64,000 nt of DNA from JAICND01 sp040905905 (GCA_040905905.1 JBBDQN010000050.1:124001-188000), one strand, 5' to 3'. Positions 51,427 through 61,063 are shown, counted from the stretch's first letter. Program-made: numbers and translations. Notes: generated by a model not told the origin, from the sequence alone.

Positions 51427-53322
51427 GTGAACATGGCTCCCGATCGATCGATCGTCCACCGCGGCCCTCTGTTGATTGCGATCCTCGGTCTTGTGGTTGT
51501 TCGCATCATCCTGGGCTGGCTGGCGTGGGACCCCGGATGGACTGCCCTCACCTGGGATGACTTCACCCGGGTTCTGATAGCCCAGGAGTGGGCAACAGAT
51601 CCGGTGGCTGTGCCCGATCTGGTCTGGCTTCCTCTCCACACTTGGGTGCTAGGTGCTGCGTTTGCGCTCGTGGGCTGGGCTTTTGCGGCCAATCCCATGG
51701 CGCTGGCTGCCGTTCTCCATACCGCGGCTCTCATTGCTGCCGCCGCTGTCGTGGGCCGAACCGCGTACTGGCTAACGCGATCCTTGGTGGGTGGGCTCAT
51801 CACCTTTGCTGCTCTGTTGTACGCCCCTTGGGGCTTCTATCTCTCCCTCTCCGGGTTGGGCGAGACGTTCTATTACCTCGCGGTTGCGGTGGTCATGGCT
51901 GGAATCGTGCGGTGGACCACCAGTCGGCGCTTCGCCAGCCTGGTGATGGCGGCCGCGGGCATCGCGGTCGCTTGTGCCCTTCGTTACGAAGGATGGTGGC
52001 TTGCCTTGGCCTGGGCGGGAGTTCTGGTTTGGACTGAGGGCCGCCAGCAGGGTCTTAGAAGGGTGCCAAAGCGCGTGTTGATCGCGGCCCTCGCCCCTTT
52101 CTTGGTGCCTGCTGCCTGGATGGTTGTGAACTGGGCCTTGACCGGGAGCCCGATCTTCTTTGCGGCCGAGTCGGCCCGGTACTTCCTCTCTGCCTACGGA
52201 GCACTCGAGAGCATTCCAGCCCGGCTTTTCTACTACCCGCTTTCGTTGCTGCGATCGGCCCCTCTGCTTGTTCCCGGATTGGTGGCCCTGGTCTTTTTCA
52301 ACAGGACCAATCCGCTCGTTCGGCGCCTCGCACTCGTCACGGGACTTCACCTAACACTCTTCTACCTGACTTCGGTCGTATCTAGTGCGGTAGGCGCCTT
52401 CAATGAGCGTTTCATGTTCGCCTTTGTGGTGGCTCTCCTCCCGGTGCTCGGAACCTTGCCCGAGGTACTCCGACGGCTGCCGCGGCTGGAGATACGATGG
52501 ACCGTCGCCGCCGGTTTGTTGGTTTTGGCTGGCGTCGTGACAACGCTACGCCTGGCTGACCGACCCATCGAGTGGACCCACAGTCCTGATCTCTTGACCC
52601 TGGTGGAAGAACTGGGCGAGGCCGCTCCAGCCAATCGGCCGCTGGCCGTGGTGATCGATCCCCGCATGGCGGCGGTGGAGTCGACGCCGCTGCGCGCCAC
52701 CTATGGCGACCGGCTCCGAATTGCGGTGGCCGACGTCATCGGGGTAGAAGACCCTCTCGATCTTCCCCCGGACTGGGATGTTTTCGTCGCCCGCTTTCCT
52801 GATCCATCTGCACCGGGCCTGGCATGGCCCGACACCATGATCGGGAGGTACGGGGTGTGGGGTCCCGGGGCGGCCGCACTCGATTCCGAAACTGCGCCAT
52901 GTCCCTGCGCTTACTGGCAACTGAGCGACGAGTCGGGGCAGTCGGGTCGCCTTCCGTCGGGGCCTTATGCATGGCTCGAGTTCACCACCGACGATCCTCT
53001 CCCCGACACATCGGTGATTCTCGCCACCACCCTCAACGTTCCGGGGGGTTCAACCAGGGGGGAAATCGAGCTCCGGTCGACCTACGGCCACGGGTTTAAT
53101 CCGGGCCGCATGCGAGTCGAAGTGAGGGTTGGGGGACTGACCATCGAATCGTGGGATCTGTCCGAGCCCAGCCGCTGGCATGTGGTGCCGTTTGCCATCC
53201 CGGAGGGTGCAACGAGCGTCAACCTCGAGGTAGCGGTCGTGGCGCTGTCCGACATCGAAACGGGTTGGGCATGGGGTCGAGCCTCGACCGTACTTGTGAG
53301 ATCAGTCGAGGTAATTCCGTGA
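51427..53322 (+). CDS. GT-C-like membrane protein with C-terminal soluble domain
   Basis: 631 residues: about ten helices up to residue 400, then a soluble domain rich in beta strands (LSDESGQSG, TDDPLPDTSVI, SLNxEVAVVAL-like end). The acidic pair in TWDDFTRV follows the first helix, as in GT-C transferases. GTG 51427 is used, ATG 51433 is possible. The stop overlaps the next GT2 gene (GTGA). Confidence 0.75.
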   Translation: MNMAPDRSIVHRGPLLIAILGLVVVRIILGWLAWDPGWTALTWDDFTRVLIAQEWATDPVAVPDLVWLPLHTWVLGAAFALVGWAFAANPMALAAVLHTAALIAAAAVVGRTAYWLTRSLVGGLITFAALLYAPWGFYLSLSGLGETFYYLAVAVVMAGIVRWTTSRRFASLVMAAAGIAVACALRYEGWWLALAWAGVLVWTEGRQQGLRRVPKRVLIAALAPFLVPAAWMVVNWALTGSPIFFAAESARYFLSAYGALESIPARLFYYPLSLLRSAPLLVPGLVALVFFNRTNPLVRRLALVTGLHLTLFYLTSVVSSAVGAFNERFMFAFVVALLPVLGTLPEVLRRLPRLEIRWTVAAGLLVLAGVVTTLRLADRPIEWTHSPDLLTLVEELGEAAPANRPLAVVIDPRMAAVESTPLRATYGDRLRIAVADVIGVEDPLDLPPDWDVFVARFPDPSAPGLAWPDTMIGRYGVWGPGAAALDSETAPCPCAYWQLSDESGQSGRLPSGPYAWLEFTTDDPLPDTSVILATTLNVPGGSTRGEIELRSTYGHGFNPGRMRVEVRVGGLTIESWDLSEPSRWHVVPFAIPEGATSVNLEVAVVALSDIETGWAWGRASTVLVRSVEVIP

Positions 53323-54317
53323 CCAGTGACCGAATTTCGGTCATTGCGACCGTATTCAACGAAGCTCACTCGATAGGGGCTTTGGTCGAGTCCCTTGCCA
53401 AACAGACCTATGCGCCGCATGAAATAGTCGTGGCCGATGCCGGCTCTACCGACGGGACCATGGAGATCCTGACCGCGTGCTCGCTCAAAGGTCTTCGCAT
53501 CGTGGACGCCCCCGGCAATCGGGCGGAAGGTCGCAACGCAGCCATCGCGGCGTCCACCGGCGATGTCATAGCGTCGATAGACGGCGGGTGCGTTGCCGAT
53601 CCCGAGTGGCTGAGCCTCCTGGTTTCTCCATTTGCAACAGGGGCGGAATGGGTAGCTGGTTTCTATCGGGTTGGCGGGAAATCACCGCTGGCACGGTGCA
53701 TCGGCTTGGTGATGGTTTACGTCGAGGAAGAGGTCCGTAAGGATCCTGGTGCTTTTCTGCCATCGGCCCGCTCGATGGCCTTCACTCGTAACACCTGGAT
53801 CCGTGCCGGCGGCTTTCCCGAGCATGTCGAGTTTGCAGAAGACACTCTCTATGGGGAGCGCTTGCTGGCGGCTGGAAGCCGACCAACGCTGGTTTTGGAT
53901 GCAATGGTTACCTGGACACCGCCGGCCAGCCTGGGCACATTGGCCCAAACCGCATTTCGCTGGGGTGCGGGTGACGCCCACGCCGGGATCCGGGGATGGG
54001 TCTACAAACGCATCCTGGTCGGATACGGCGGTGCACTCGCCGCCACCCTTGTTGCCGCTTTGTTCAGACCAACGCTTCTATGGATCGGCCCCTTAGCGGT
54101 TTTGGTCGACACCGCGCGGAGGACTCGCCACAAATATCGGTGGGCGCCGAAGCCGTCAGGTTTGGTGTTCGTGCCGATGGCCCATCTGGTTTCCACTTAC
54201 GCCGCCTTGGGCGGATTCCTCGCGCAACACCTCCGACGGTCGATGACTAGAAAACCCGCAGCTGTCGTGGGTGATGGACCGCCGGGCGCCTCTTCACCAC
54301 CACCTCGGGGGCGCTGA
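53319..54317 (+). CDS. GT2 glycosyltransferase, membrane-associated
   Basis: 332 residues. Motifs: VIATVFNEAHSIGALVESL, ADAGSTDGT, SIDGGCVADP (DxD-like position) and EDTLYGERLLAAG; a hydrophobic helix lies near 245-270. Similar in layout to the ExoA-like enzyme at 19795. The 3' end overlaps the convergent glycosyltransferase gene by 71 bp. Confidence 0.86.
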   Translation: MTSDRISVIATVFNEAHSIGALVESLAKQTYAPHEIVVADAGSTDGTMEILTACSLKGLRIVDAPGNRAEGRNAAIAASTGDVIASIDGGCVADPEWLSLLVSPFATGAEWVAGFYRVGGKSPLARCIGLVMVYVEEEVRKDPGAFLPSARSMAFTRNTWIRAGGFPEHVEFAEDTLYGERLLAAGSRPTLVLDAMVTWTPPASLGTLAQTAFRWGAGDAHAGIRGWVYKRILVGYGGALAATLVAALFRPTLLWIGPLAVLVDTARRTRHKYRWAPKPSGLVFVPMAHLVSTYAALGGFLAQHLRRSMTRKPAAVVGDGPPGASSPPPRGR

Positions 54318-55944
54318 TAGGGGCGAGTTCCAGCCCGGCCGCCGAGAACAGTTGTTCCAGACGCTCGCTCCAGGAGTGTTGGCTGAGAGCCACCCCACGT
54401 TCCGGAGACGCGCTCTCGAGAGCCTCACGCACCGCGTCGGCCAGGTCGGGGGCAGAGAAGACACCGTCCAGGCCATCGAGCGAACGTAGAGGTGGAGTGG
54501 CGACGGAGACACCAGCAGCGAGGTATTCATACGCCTTTAAAGGACTTACCGCGTGGGTGACGTCGGAGACGACAAAGGGGATGATCCCGACGTCGAACCT
54601 GGCGACGTAGGCGTGCAGCTCGGATTGGGCCTTTAACCCGAGGAAGTGGACGTTGGCCGGGAGCGCGGGATGGCCGCGATCGTCCCCGATGACCAGCAGT
54701 CGCGACTCGGGGAAGGCCATGGCCACCCGGGCGAGGGCGCGCCAGTCGAACCAGTCGCCATAGAGGGAGCCGTGATATCCAATCACGGACCCTCCCCCGG
54801 CAGGAAAATCCTGGGGCAGCGGGCCGGGTTCCCCGCCGAACACAACTGCGCTTACGCCATTGGGAACGAGGGTGACCTCCCGGCCGGAACTCTCCCCGAG
54901 CCGTCGGGCGAGGTCGGGCGCCGTGGCCACCAGGGTCCCGGCCGCTCCGATCAGAGCCAGCTCGTCTGCCGGCTTGAACCAATCACCACCAAGAGACCTG
55001 GCCGACCAGTCGTCGATGAGGTCGTAGACCGTGTGGAATCCGGCCGAGGCCAGCCCGGCAAGCGGCGCCAACAAAGGTCCGAAGGGGAGCTCGACAATGG
55101 CCAGTCGAGGCTCTTTGAGCGAGCGGGCGGCCACGATGCCAGCATCAAACCTCGCCAGGGAGAGCTGTTCGAGCTCGGGATGGAGGAATCGAAGCCCCAG
55201 GTCCATCGATTCCGTCGATTCGAAAATGTTTACGTAGACAACGTGATACCCCCGCCGCAAGAGTTCTTGGGCCATCTGCGCGCTCCTGCTTCCACCTCCA
55301 ACATCGTGAAGTGGCACCGCTGCGAAGATGACGACAACCGGGCCGTCGATCGGATCGGTGCGACCCCGGGGTCGATGGTCACTGGCCACAGGGAGGAGAC
55401 CCAGACGCCGACCCGCCGCGCTGAGTCGATCGGCGAAGATAGCCGCCCGCGGCTGCAGGGGCGGCCAGCCGCCCGCCTCCCGCCACACGGTCCCCCAGGT
55501 TGCGATCGCGATCGGCTCGGTGTCCGGCTCCGTCCGCTTCCGACCCAACTCCGCCGGGGGAGGGGTGCGGGCCACCATGACCGCGTCGAGGCCGAATTCC
55601 GTCAACGCTCCCACCACTCGTAAGCCGTATTGGTCCACCGCCACCGCATCACCAGCGACGATGATGTCGGCGCTAGCTGGTTCAGGGTGGGGGCTGTCGT
55701 CGGTCACCACGAGATAAGGCCGGGTATCGGCGTGGGGGTTGGCAATCGCGACTTGATACGTGTCCGGTGTCGCGGCCGCCCACTGGCGGGCTTCTTTCCC
55801 ATTCGTCACCAGCACCAGCACGTTGTGCCGATTGTGGCGGGACTGTTGACGGAGCCGCAGGCGGGCCATGATCGGGTCGGGAATCAGGGGGCGAATCAGG
55901 CGCTTCAGGCCATAAACCAGGCGTCTCACGTTTGGTTCACCCAT
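54247..55944 (-). CDS. GT-B glycosyltransferase with N-terminal extension
   Basis: 565 residues. The C-terminal 350 residues form a GT4-like unit: VPLHDVGGGSRSAQMAQELL, VYDLIDDWSA, LVATAPDLARRL, VPNGVSAVVF, YHGSLYGDWFDWRAL, VIGDDRG and the acidic motif in SPLKAYEYLAAGVSVATP. The first 200 residues are of unknown type. ATG 55944 is chosen; it overlaps the upstream bifunctional gene by 19 nt. Confidence 0.83.
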   Translation of the reverse strand: MGEPNVRRLVYGLKRLIRPLIPDPIMARLRLRQQSRHNRHNVLVLVTNGKEARQWAAATPDTYQVAIANPHADTRPYLVVTDDSPHPEPASADIIVAGDAVAVDQYGLRVVGALTEFGLDAVMVARTPPPAELGRKRTEPDTEPIAIATWGTVWREAGGWPPLQPRAAIFADRLSAAGRRLGLLPVASDHRPRGRTDPIDGPVVVIFAAVPLHDVGGGSRSAQMAQELLRRGYHVVYVNIFESTESMDLGLRFLHPELEQLSLARFDAGIVAARSLKEPRLAIVELPFGPLLAPLAGLASAGFHTVYDLIDDWSARSLGGDWFKPADELALIGAAGTLVATAPDLARRLGESSGREVTLVPNGVSAVVFGGEPGPLPQDFPAGGGSVIGYHGSLYGDWFDWRALARVAMAFPESRLLVIGDDRGHPALPANVHFLGLKAQSELHAYVARFDVGIIPFVVSDVTHAVSPLKAYEYLAAGVSVATPPLRSLDGLDGVFSAPDLADAVREALESASPERGVALSQHSWSERLEQLFSAAGLELAPISAPEVVVKRRPAVHHPRQLRVF

Positions 55945-58592
55945 GAAGGAAGCCGGCCTTCCTCCTCGGGGGGCTGTCGCTGTACCGGCAGACTCAGTCC
56001 TGCCGATTCGAGTTCTGCATGGATCTCCCAATCCCGTTGAGGAAAGGTTCCTGGCCCGAGGCCATCGGCTTCCACGACCGGGATAGTGACGTCGACCTCA
56101 ATGACTGACCTATGAGGGGCCCCGCGATCAACCACTGCCCAGTGCCTCCACAGCACAGGACGTTGAGAACCGTTGGGAGCAGCCCCCAGCGCTTCGGGAT
56201 GTTGCTCGAGGGCGGTCGCCAACTTGACCACGGCCTCAGGGCTGGGCCTTCCCAGAGCGTCGGCCACAATCAAAAACTTCCCTCTGGCAGCCGCTACGGC
56301 TTGGGCCAGGGATCCAACGGGTCCCTGACAACCCCACCCCTTCTGGGAGGCGAGAGCAGCCGCCAAAGTGTTGTCATCGATGGCGACCAACTCGGCGTCG
56401 TCGATATCCCACCGCGACACCGCGGCTACCTGCTCAGAGGTCAGGATGATCGACACCCACGGATACCAGCGCCGCTTCAGCTCCCTGACTTCTGAGAATT
56501 GATAGAGGTCTGAATGGCGCTGCACGATGGCCGCGCGGCCTTGCTCGAACCGCGCCTCGGTGTCGACGCTCATTGAGATACCGTGTTTGCGATAGCGAAA
56601 GAGAGGGAGTCGGACCGCGGTCTCAGTCCACCCCGCTCGGAGCATCCTTATCCAGAGCTCCCAATCTTCGTGCCCGTCCTTCATTGATTCGTCGTAACCA
56701 CCCACCTCTTCCCATGCCCTCCGACGCATCAATACGCAACCAATGATGGGGTTGGAGAGAAGAAGTTGGTAGGGGTTGAAGGGGCGGGTAACGAAGAGTG
56801 CGCGCTGTTCACCGAAGAGTTCGGTCCAGCAATGGGCGTATGCAGCCATCGGGTTCCGGTCGAGTGCGTTGACCAATTCCATCAGATAGTCAGGAGCGAG
56901 CTCGTCATCAGCGTCGAGAGGGACCAGGAACGGTGCCCGCGCCATCTTCATTCCGGCGTTCCGAGCGGCCGGAAGACCACGATTCTCTTGACGGAGAAGC
57001 TGGGTTCGGGGCCAATCGAGCTCGTCGAGGATCGCAATCGTCTCTGGGTCACGCGAGCCGTCGTCAACCACGACCACTTCAAAGAAAGGAAAGGACTGCT
57101 CGAAGACACTTAGCAGGGCGTCTTCAAGGAAACGTCCCTGATCGAAGCAGGGGATTACGATGGTGACCAACGGCTCGTCGATCTCGGGAAAGTCACCACG
57201 GTCGATTCGGTTTCGAACCGAAGATATGCGTTCTTCCCGTGCCCGCCGCGCCGCTTCTTCCCGCCAATTGGCTACGGGCCGCACGCGGTCTTTGATTGAC
57301 TGCGGGACCATTCGCACTGCTCCTCGGGCCAGTGGGGCCGGCAGGGCCCGGAACGCACGGCGGACGAGGCGAGCAACACCGGCTTGGGGAGTAGCGCTGA
57401 AAGCCGTCTCCTCGAACCTTTTGACAGCGGCTGTGGCAAGACCCGCTTGCGACCTTGGATGTCGAGGGGCAGGCAAGCCAGATCGGTACACCGCCAAGGG
57501 GTCTCCCCGCCGAGGCGGTGGAGCTTCGGTGAGTTTCTTCCTGAGTGGTTCTTCGCCGATGAGGCGCTCTATTGCTGCTTCCAGACCTGCGACCGAAGGC
57601 TCAAACATGAGCGCTCCAGTTTCTTCGCCGAGAAAACCGCGGAAAGCAGGAAGGTCAGGAAGGACCACCGGTAAGCGCAGCCCTCGGACCTCATGAACTG
57701 CCAGACTGAAGCTTTCGAAGCGACTAGGAAGAACCACCATCCACGCTGAGGCCAGCGCCTCACCTAAGTGGCTGCGGTCGATGGCCCCCTCAAACCGGAA
57801 TCGATCGGCGAGGTGTTCGGGGATGAGGCTCTTGAGCCACTCCTGCATGGGCTTCCTTGCCTCGGCGCTCCAACCGTCCGGGCCGATTAGACGTATGAGC
57901 GCGTCAGGGTGGCGCGAAAGCACCCCTTTTGCGGCGGCGACGAAGTCGTGGGCACCTTTCACTTCGGCCAAGCGGCCAAAGAAGACGATCTCTGGAACCG
58001 AGTTTGGAACAAGCGGCACCGGCTCTAACTCGGGGACTGGAGGTTCTCCTACCACGACCCGGACGGGTTCGAGCTGGTAGCGATCGAGGACCACCTTGCG
58101 CATTGATTCTGAAGGGACCACGACCGTGTCGGCCATACGGAAAGCTTCGGCTTCCATGACGAGGACCGGAACTATCTCGTCGGGCATCACACCGATCGAC
58201 TCGAACATCAGGTCGGCCGGTCCGTGCATCCGCACTCCGATCCGGGTCCGGTCGAGGCCCAGTTGGCTGCGATCGACCAGAGCCGTATAGGCGAGACCGT
58301 CGAAATCCTGGAATTCGATCAGGTCGACTGTTTCCTCGGCAGTGATGGCCGCCACGGCCGCGGCGGCTGCCCTCGATCTGGCCAGAAAAGGACCGAGTTC
58401 CTTGGAGTCCACGTCACCTGGAGGTACAAGACCGACGCCGGCGGGAAGTCGATCTGGTGTTTCCTCACTCACCAGAGCTATTTGGACGTTGTGGCCCTCG
58501 GCTCGCAAACCTTCGCTCAGCAACCTCACCACGGTGCCCGCCCCACCTGGCAAAAACGGGTCCAGTTCGGTCGTGACGAATACGACCTTCAT
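55926..58592 (-). CDS. Bifunctional GT4-GT2 glycosyltransferase
   Basis: 888 residues. Unit one (1-400) is GT4: FVTTELDPFLPGGAGTVVRLL, FFGRLAEVKGAHDF and VLPSRFESFSLAVHEVRGL (E293/E301). A linker with Arg-rich helices (400-470) leads to unit two, a GT2 domain from about 474: IVIPCFDQGRFLEDALLSV, VVDDGSRD, LDADDELAPDY and EDWELWIRMLRAG-like segments. The last 190 residues may be a further partial domain. Fusion suggests two consecutive sugar additions. Confidence 0.88.
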   Translation of the reverse strand: MKVVFVTTELDPFLPGGAGTVVRLLSEGLRAEGHNVQIALVSEETPDRLPAGVGLVPPGDVDSKELGPFLARSRAAAAAVAAITAEETVDLIEFQDFDGLAYTALVDRSQLGLDRTRIGVRMHGPADLMFESIGVMPDEIVPVLVMEAEAFRMADTVVVPSESMRKVVLDRYQLEPVRVVVGEPPVPELEPVPLVPNSVPEIVFFGRLAEVKGAHDFVAAAKGVLSRHPDALIRLIGPDGWSAEARKPMQEWLKSLIPEHLADRFRFEGAIDRSHLGEALASAWMVVLPSRFESFSLAVHEVRGLRLPVVLPDLPAFRGFLGEETGALMFEPSVAGLEAAIERLIGEEPLRKKLTEAPPPRRGDPLAVYRSGLPAPRHPRSQAGLATAAVKRFEETAFSATPQAGVARLVRRAFRALPAPLARGAVRMVPQSIKDRVRPVANWREEAARRAREERISSVRNRIDRGDFPEIDEPLVTIVIPCFDQGRFLEDALLSVFEQSFPFFEVVVVDDGSRDPETIAILDELDWPRTQLLRQENRGLPAARNAGMKMARAPFLVPLDADDELAPDYLMELVNALDRNPMAAYAHCWTELFGEQRALFVTRPFNPYQLLLSNPIIGCVLMRRRAWEEVGGYDESMKDGHEDWELWIRMLRAGWTETAVRLPLFRYRKHGISMSVDTEARFEQGRAAIVQRHSDLYQFSEVRELKRRWYPWVSIILTSEQVAAVSRWDIDDAELVAIDDNTLAAALASQKGWGCQGPVGSLAQAVAAARGKFLIVADALGRPSPEAVVKLATALEQHPEALGAAPNGSQRPVLWRHWAVVDRGAPHRSVIEVDVTIPVVEADGLGPGTFPQRDWEIHAELESAGLSLPVQRQPPEEEGRLPSWVNQT

Positions 58593-58610
58593 TGTCCAGG
58601 CCCTAGGGGG

Positions 58611-59412
58611 TTAGCTACCGATCGGGATGCAGTCGGAGCAACCCAGTTCCGAAAGCCCCCCGACGCTGATGGCGGATTTACCGGCAAACGGACGGACCGG
58701 GACGGGAAGGGCGAGACCAAAAGCAATGACATGATCGGCGACTCCCTCGGTGTTGGCGAGCCGCAGATACCAGTTCCCATCACTGGGACGGTAGAGCCCT
58801 ACCGTGTCGGTTCCGTTGCCATCCCAGTCGCCGGCGAAAACGGCGTCACCGGGGTTCCCATAGATGAAGTCGGCATCGGCAACGCCTTCGGTGAGGGTCA
58901 GGCGGTAGTAGACCCGACCTGTGGATACTCGGTGCAGGGCGACTTCGTCAACCCCATCCCCATCGAGGTCGCCCGCGAAAGGTTGATCTCCGGGATTGCC
59001 AAAGATAAAGGAGTAATCGGCGACGCCTAAACCGCCGCCCTGCTCGCCCAGTCGATTGATGATGTAGAAACGGGCCTCGCTCGGCCGGAACAACGAGAGC
59101 GTGTCCTTGCCATCGCCGTCCCAGTCGCCCACGACGGGGACATCACCTGGATTGCCAAAGAAGAACGTCAGATCGGCGACGCCCTCCGTATTGCTGTGGC
59201 GCAGGTAGGCGAAACCATCGCTGGGTCGATAGAGCCCTGGGGTGGCGACGCCGTCGCCGTCCCAGTCGCCAAGGAACGGGACGTCTCCCGGGTTCCCGTA
59301 AAAGAAGGATGTCTCCGGTGGACCCCATTCCAGTTTGAGGGCGAACCTCCACGAACCCGACGTGTTCACGAATCCGACCTGATCACAGACGGATTGACAC
59401 ACCGGACCCGCG
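58611..59412 (-). repeat. GNPGD repeat module, copy 7 (M15-like protein)
   Basis: The most divergent copy: both loop cysteines are replaced by Gly or Lys (DWDGDGVAT, DWDGDGKDT), and a short Cys-containing tail (LGCSDCIP) follows the last repeat. The 52-residue second unit is kept. Confidence 0.85.
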
Positions 59413-60926
59413 TCGAAGAAGACCGGCTGGTTGGGCGTGAACCAACGATTGAGGTCGGCGAGGGGCCGGTCGGGGACTCCGCCCAACCAGATCCTGAGCC
59501 GATTGCCCGAGAGCACGTAGAGGTCGGGACGACCGTCGCCGTCCCAATCGCCAGGCATAACAACGTCGGCCTCACCGACGGTGATGTTGGTCTGGATCGT
59601 CTCAACCGGTCCGGTGTACCCGGTGCTCGGGCTGTTCTTGACGACCCTGATCGTCGCCGCCTGGGTTCGCGAAATCGCGAGCAGGTCGGGACGGCCATCG
59701 ACGTCGACATCTGCCAACAGCAGCGCCTCGTTGGTGAGCGGCCCCAAAGACGTCAGCCCGGAGGTGATCAACTCGGTGAACCCTGAGGCTGCCGAATACA
59801 CCTCGACCAGACCGGTCCATCTACGCACCACGAACAGATCGGGGGACCAATCGATGAAGTCGGAGGGTGCCAACCCGATCTCGGCGTCGGCCGACCAGGT
59901 AACCCCGGTAGTGATGTTCGTGTGGCGGCCGGCAAACCGATCGGAGTCATAACGCACGGTGGCGGTGAGGGTCGCGCCGCTGGTGTCGAAGGCCCACAGG
60001 TCGGCGCGACCGTCAAGGTCATGGTCGGCCATGATCACCGGGCCAGATCCAACCGGGGTAGTCGAGGTGCGGCGGATTCCCAGGCGATCGAAATGATGAA
60101 TGGCACCGGCGACTTGCACCTGCCAGAAGCCGTCGAGCGGTACCACCCCGTAGAGGTCGTCGGCCCCGTCCCGACGCCTCCCTGCCAGGCCCCACGCTGC
60201 TCCGGTCGAACCGACCGCCACACTTGCGTCGAAGGCCAAGGTCGAATATGAGGCGGCTGCGTTGAGAGGTGGAAAAGGAATAAGGCGCAAGTCGGGGCCG
60301 GGGGTAGCCGTGGGACCTCGCCACGTGAAATGCATCGGATCTTTGGCTGTCAGCCACGAACCTCCCCAGCAAAACCCGGCGGCCTCCCAAGCGTCGATGA
60401 ACCAGGCCGGCATGTTCGTGATGAGGGTTCCATCCGCCCGATACGGGTTGGCCGACGGGTTGAGATCGAGAGCATTGGCAAACGCGTGCTGGGAAACCTG
60501 GCGGACCCCCGCGACGGTCCGCCACACCCAGGCGGCCCCGGACGACACGTTGTAGTTGTTGCCGCTGGCGTTGAGGTTGGCAGTTACTTGCTGCAGAGCT
60601 GGCAGGGTGCGGTTGTGCACCCGATAGCTGTGACCCGAGGGTGTATTCCAGATCGAGCTCGAGTTGGCTATCTGCGTACGGTTCCGACCGAAGAAATCGG
60701 CAAACGGGCCATAGACCTGCTCGGTTGAACCCAAAAGAGTGGAGGTGGCCTGGGGGCCTCGCATCCCATAGGTTCCACAGGACCCGGACTCGGTGAAATT
60801 GGGACCGGCGTCGCCCGCGGTGGAAGTAATGGCGCCTGCCGGGATGGTCCCGATAGTGCTGAAGGCGAGGGTGTAGACAAGGGTCAGGGTCCCCATGCGG
60901 AGCCGGAGCTGCTGACGACTATCCAT
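58611..60926 (-). CDS. Exported M15-like (DD-carboxypeptidase type) protein with FG-GAP repeats and GNPGD module
   Basis: 771 residues with a signal region (about 11-32). Residues 50-205 match the M15_4 peptidase fold: QHAFANALDLN (H147, D154) and DPMHFTW (H199), with aromatic context AGFCWGGSW. Residues 215-510 hold VCBS/FG-GAP-like segments (DHDLDGRADLW, DVDVDGRPDLL, DWDGDGRPDLY). The last 265 residues are the GNPGD module, here without the loop cysteines. ATG 60926 is used with GGAGG upstream. Eighteen bp precede the GT4-GT2 gene start downstream. Confidence 0.87.
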   Translation of the reverse strand: MDSRQQLRLRMGTLTLVYTLAFSTIGTIPAGAITSTAGDAGPNFTESGSCGTYGMRGPQATSTLLGSTEQVYGPFADFFGRNRTQIANSSSIWNTPSGHSYRVHNRTLPALQQVTANLNASGNNYNVSSGAAWVWRTVAGVRQVSQHAFANALDLNPSANPYRADGTLITNMPAWFIDAWEAAGFCWGGSWLTAKDPMHFTWRGPTATPGPDLRLIPFPPLNAAASYSTLAFDASVAVGSTGAAWGLAGRRRDGADDLYGVVPLDGFWQVQVAGAIHHFDRLGIRRTSTTPVGSGPVIMADHDLDGRADLWAFDTSGATLTATVRYDSDRFAGRHTNITTGVTWSADAEIGLAPSDFIDWSPDLFVVRRWTGLVEVYSAASGFTELITSGLTSLGPLTNEALLLADVDVDGRPDLLAISRTQAATIRVVKNSPSTGYTGPVETIQTNITVGEADVVMPGDWDGDGRPDLYVLSGNRLRIWLGGVPDRPLADLNRWFTPNQPVFFDAGPVCQSVCDQVGFVNTSGSWRFALKLEWGPPETSFFYGNPGDVPFLGDWDGDGVATPGLYRPSDGFAYLRHSNTEGVADLTFFFGNPGDVPVVGDWDGDGKDTLSLFRPSEARFYIINRLGEQGGGLGVADYSFIFGNPGDQPFAGDLDGDGVDEVALHRVSTGRVYYRLTLTEGVADADFIYGNPGDAVFAGDWDGNGTDTVGLYRPSDGNWYLRLANTEGVADHVIAFGLALPVPVRPFAGKSAISVGGLSELGCSDCIPIGS

Positions 60927-61048
60927 GGCGGTAGGCACCTCCCCCAGAGGTCGGATTCTCCGTTCGCGCCACTTGGTGACGCTGATCAGCGCGCTCTCAG
61001 GGTAGCCGCGACACCCCCTCCCCGGCCTGCCCAAAGATCGCCAGCAAT

Positions 61049-61054
61049 TACGCT
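61049..61054 (+). promoter_or_regulatory. Candidate -10 box (TACGCT) for a leaderless transcript
   Basis: TACGCT lies 9 nt before ATG 61064 without a Shine-Dalgarno, in the divergent gap with the M15-like gene. Confidence 0.35.
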
Positions 61055-61063
61055 GCAATCTCC

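Noticed and set aside
54646..55623. 325-residue plus-strand frame opposite the glycosyltransferase at 54247
   Set aside because: Long only because of codon bias; charged, low-complexity, no family resemblance.
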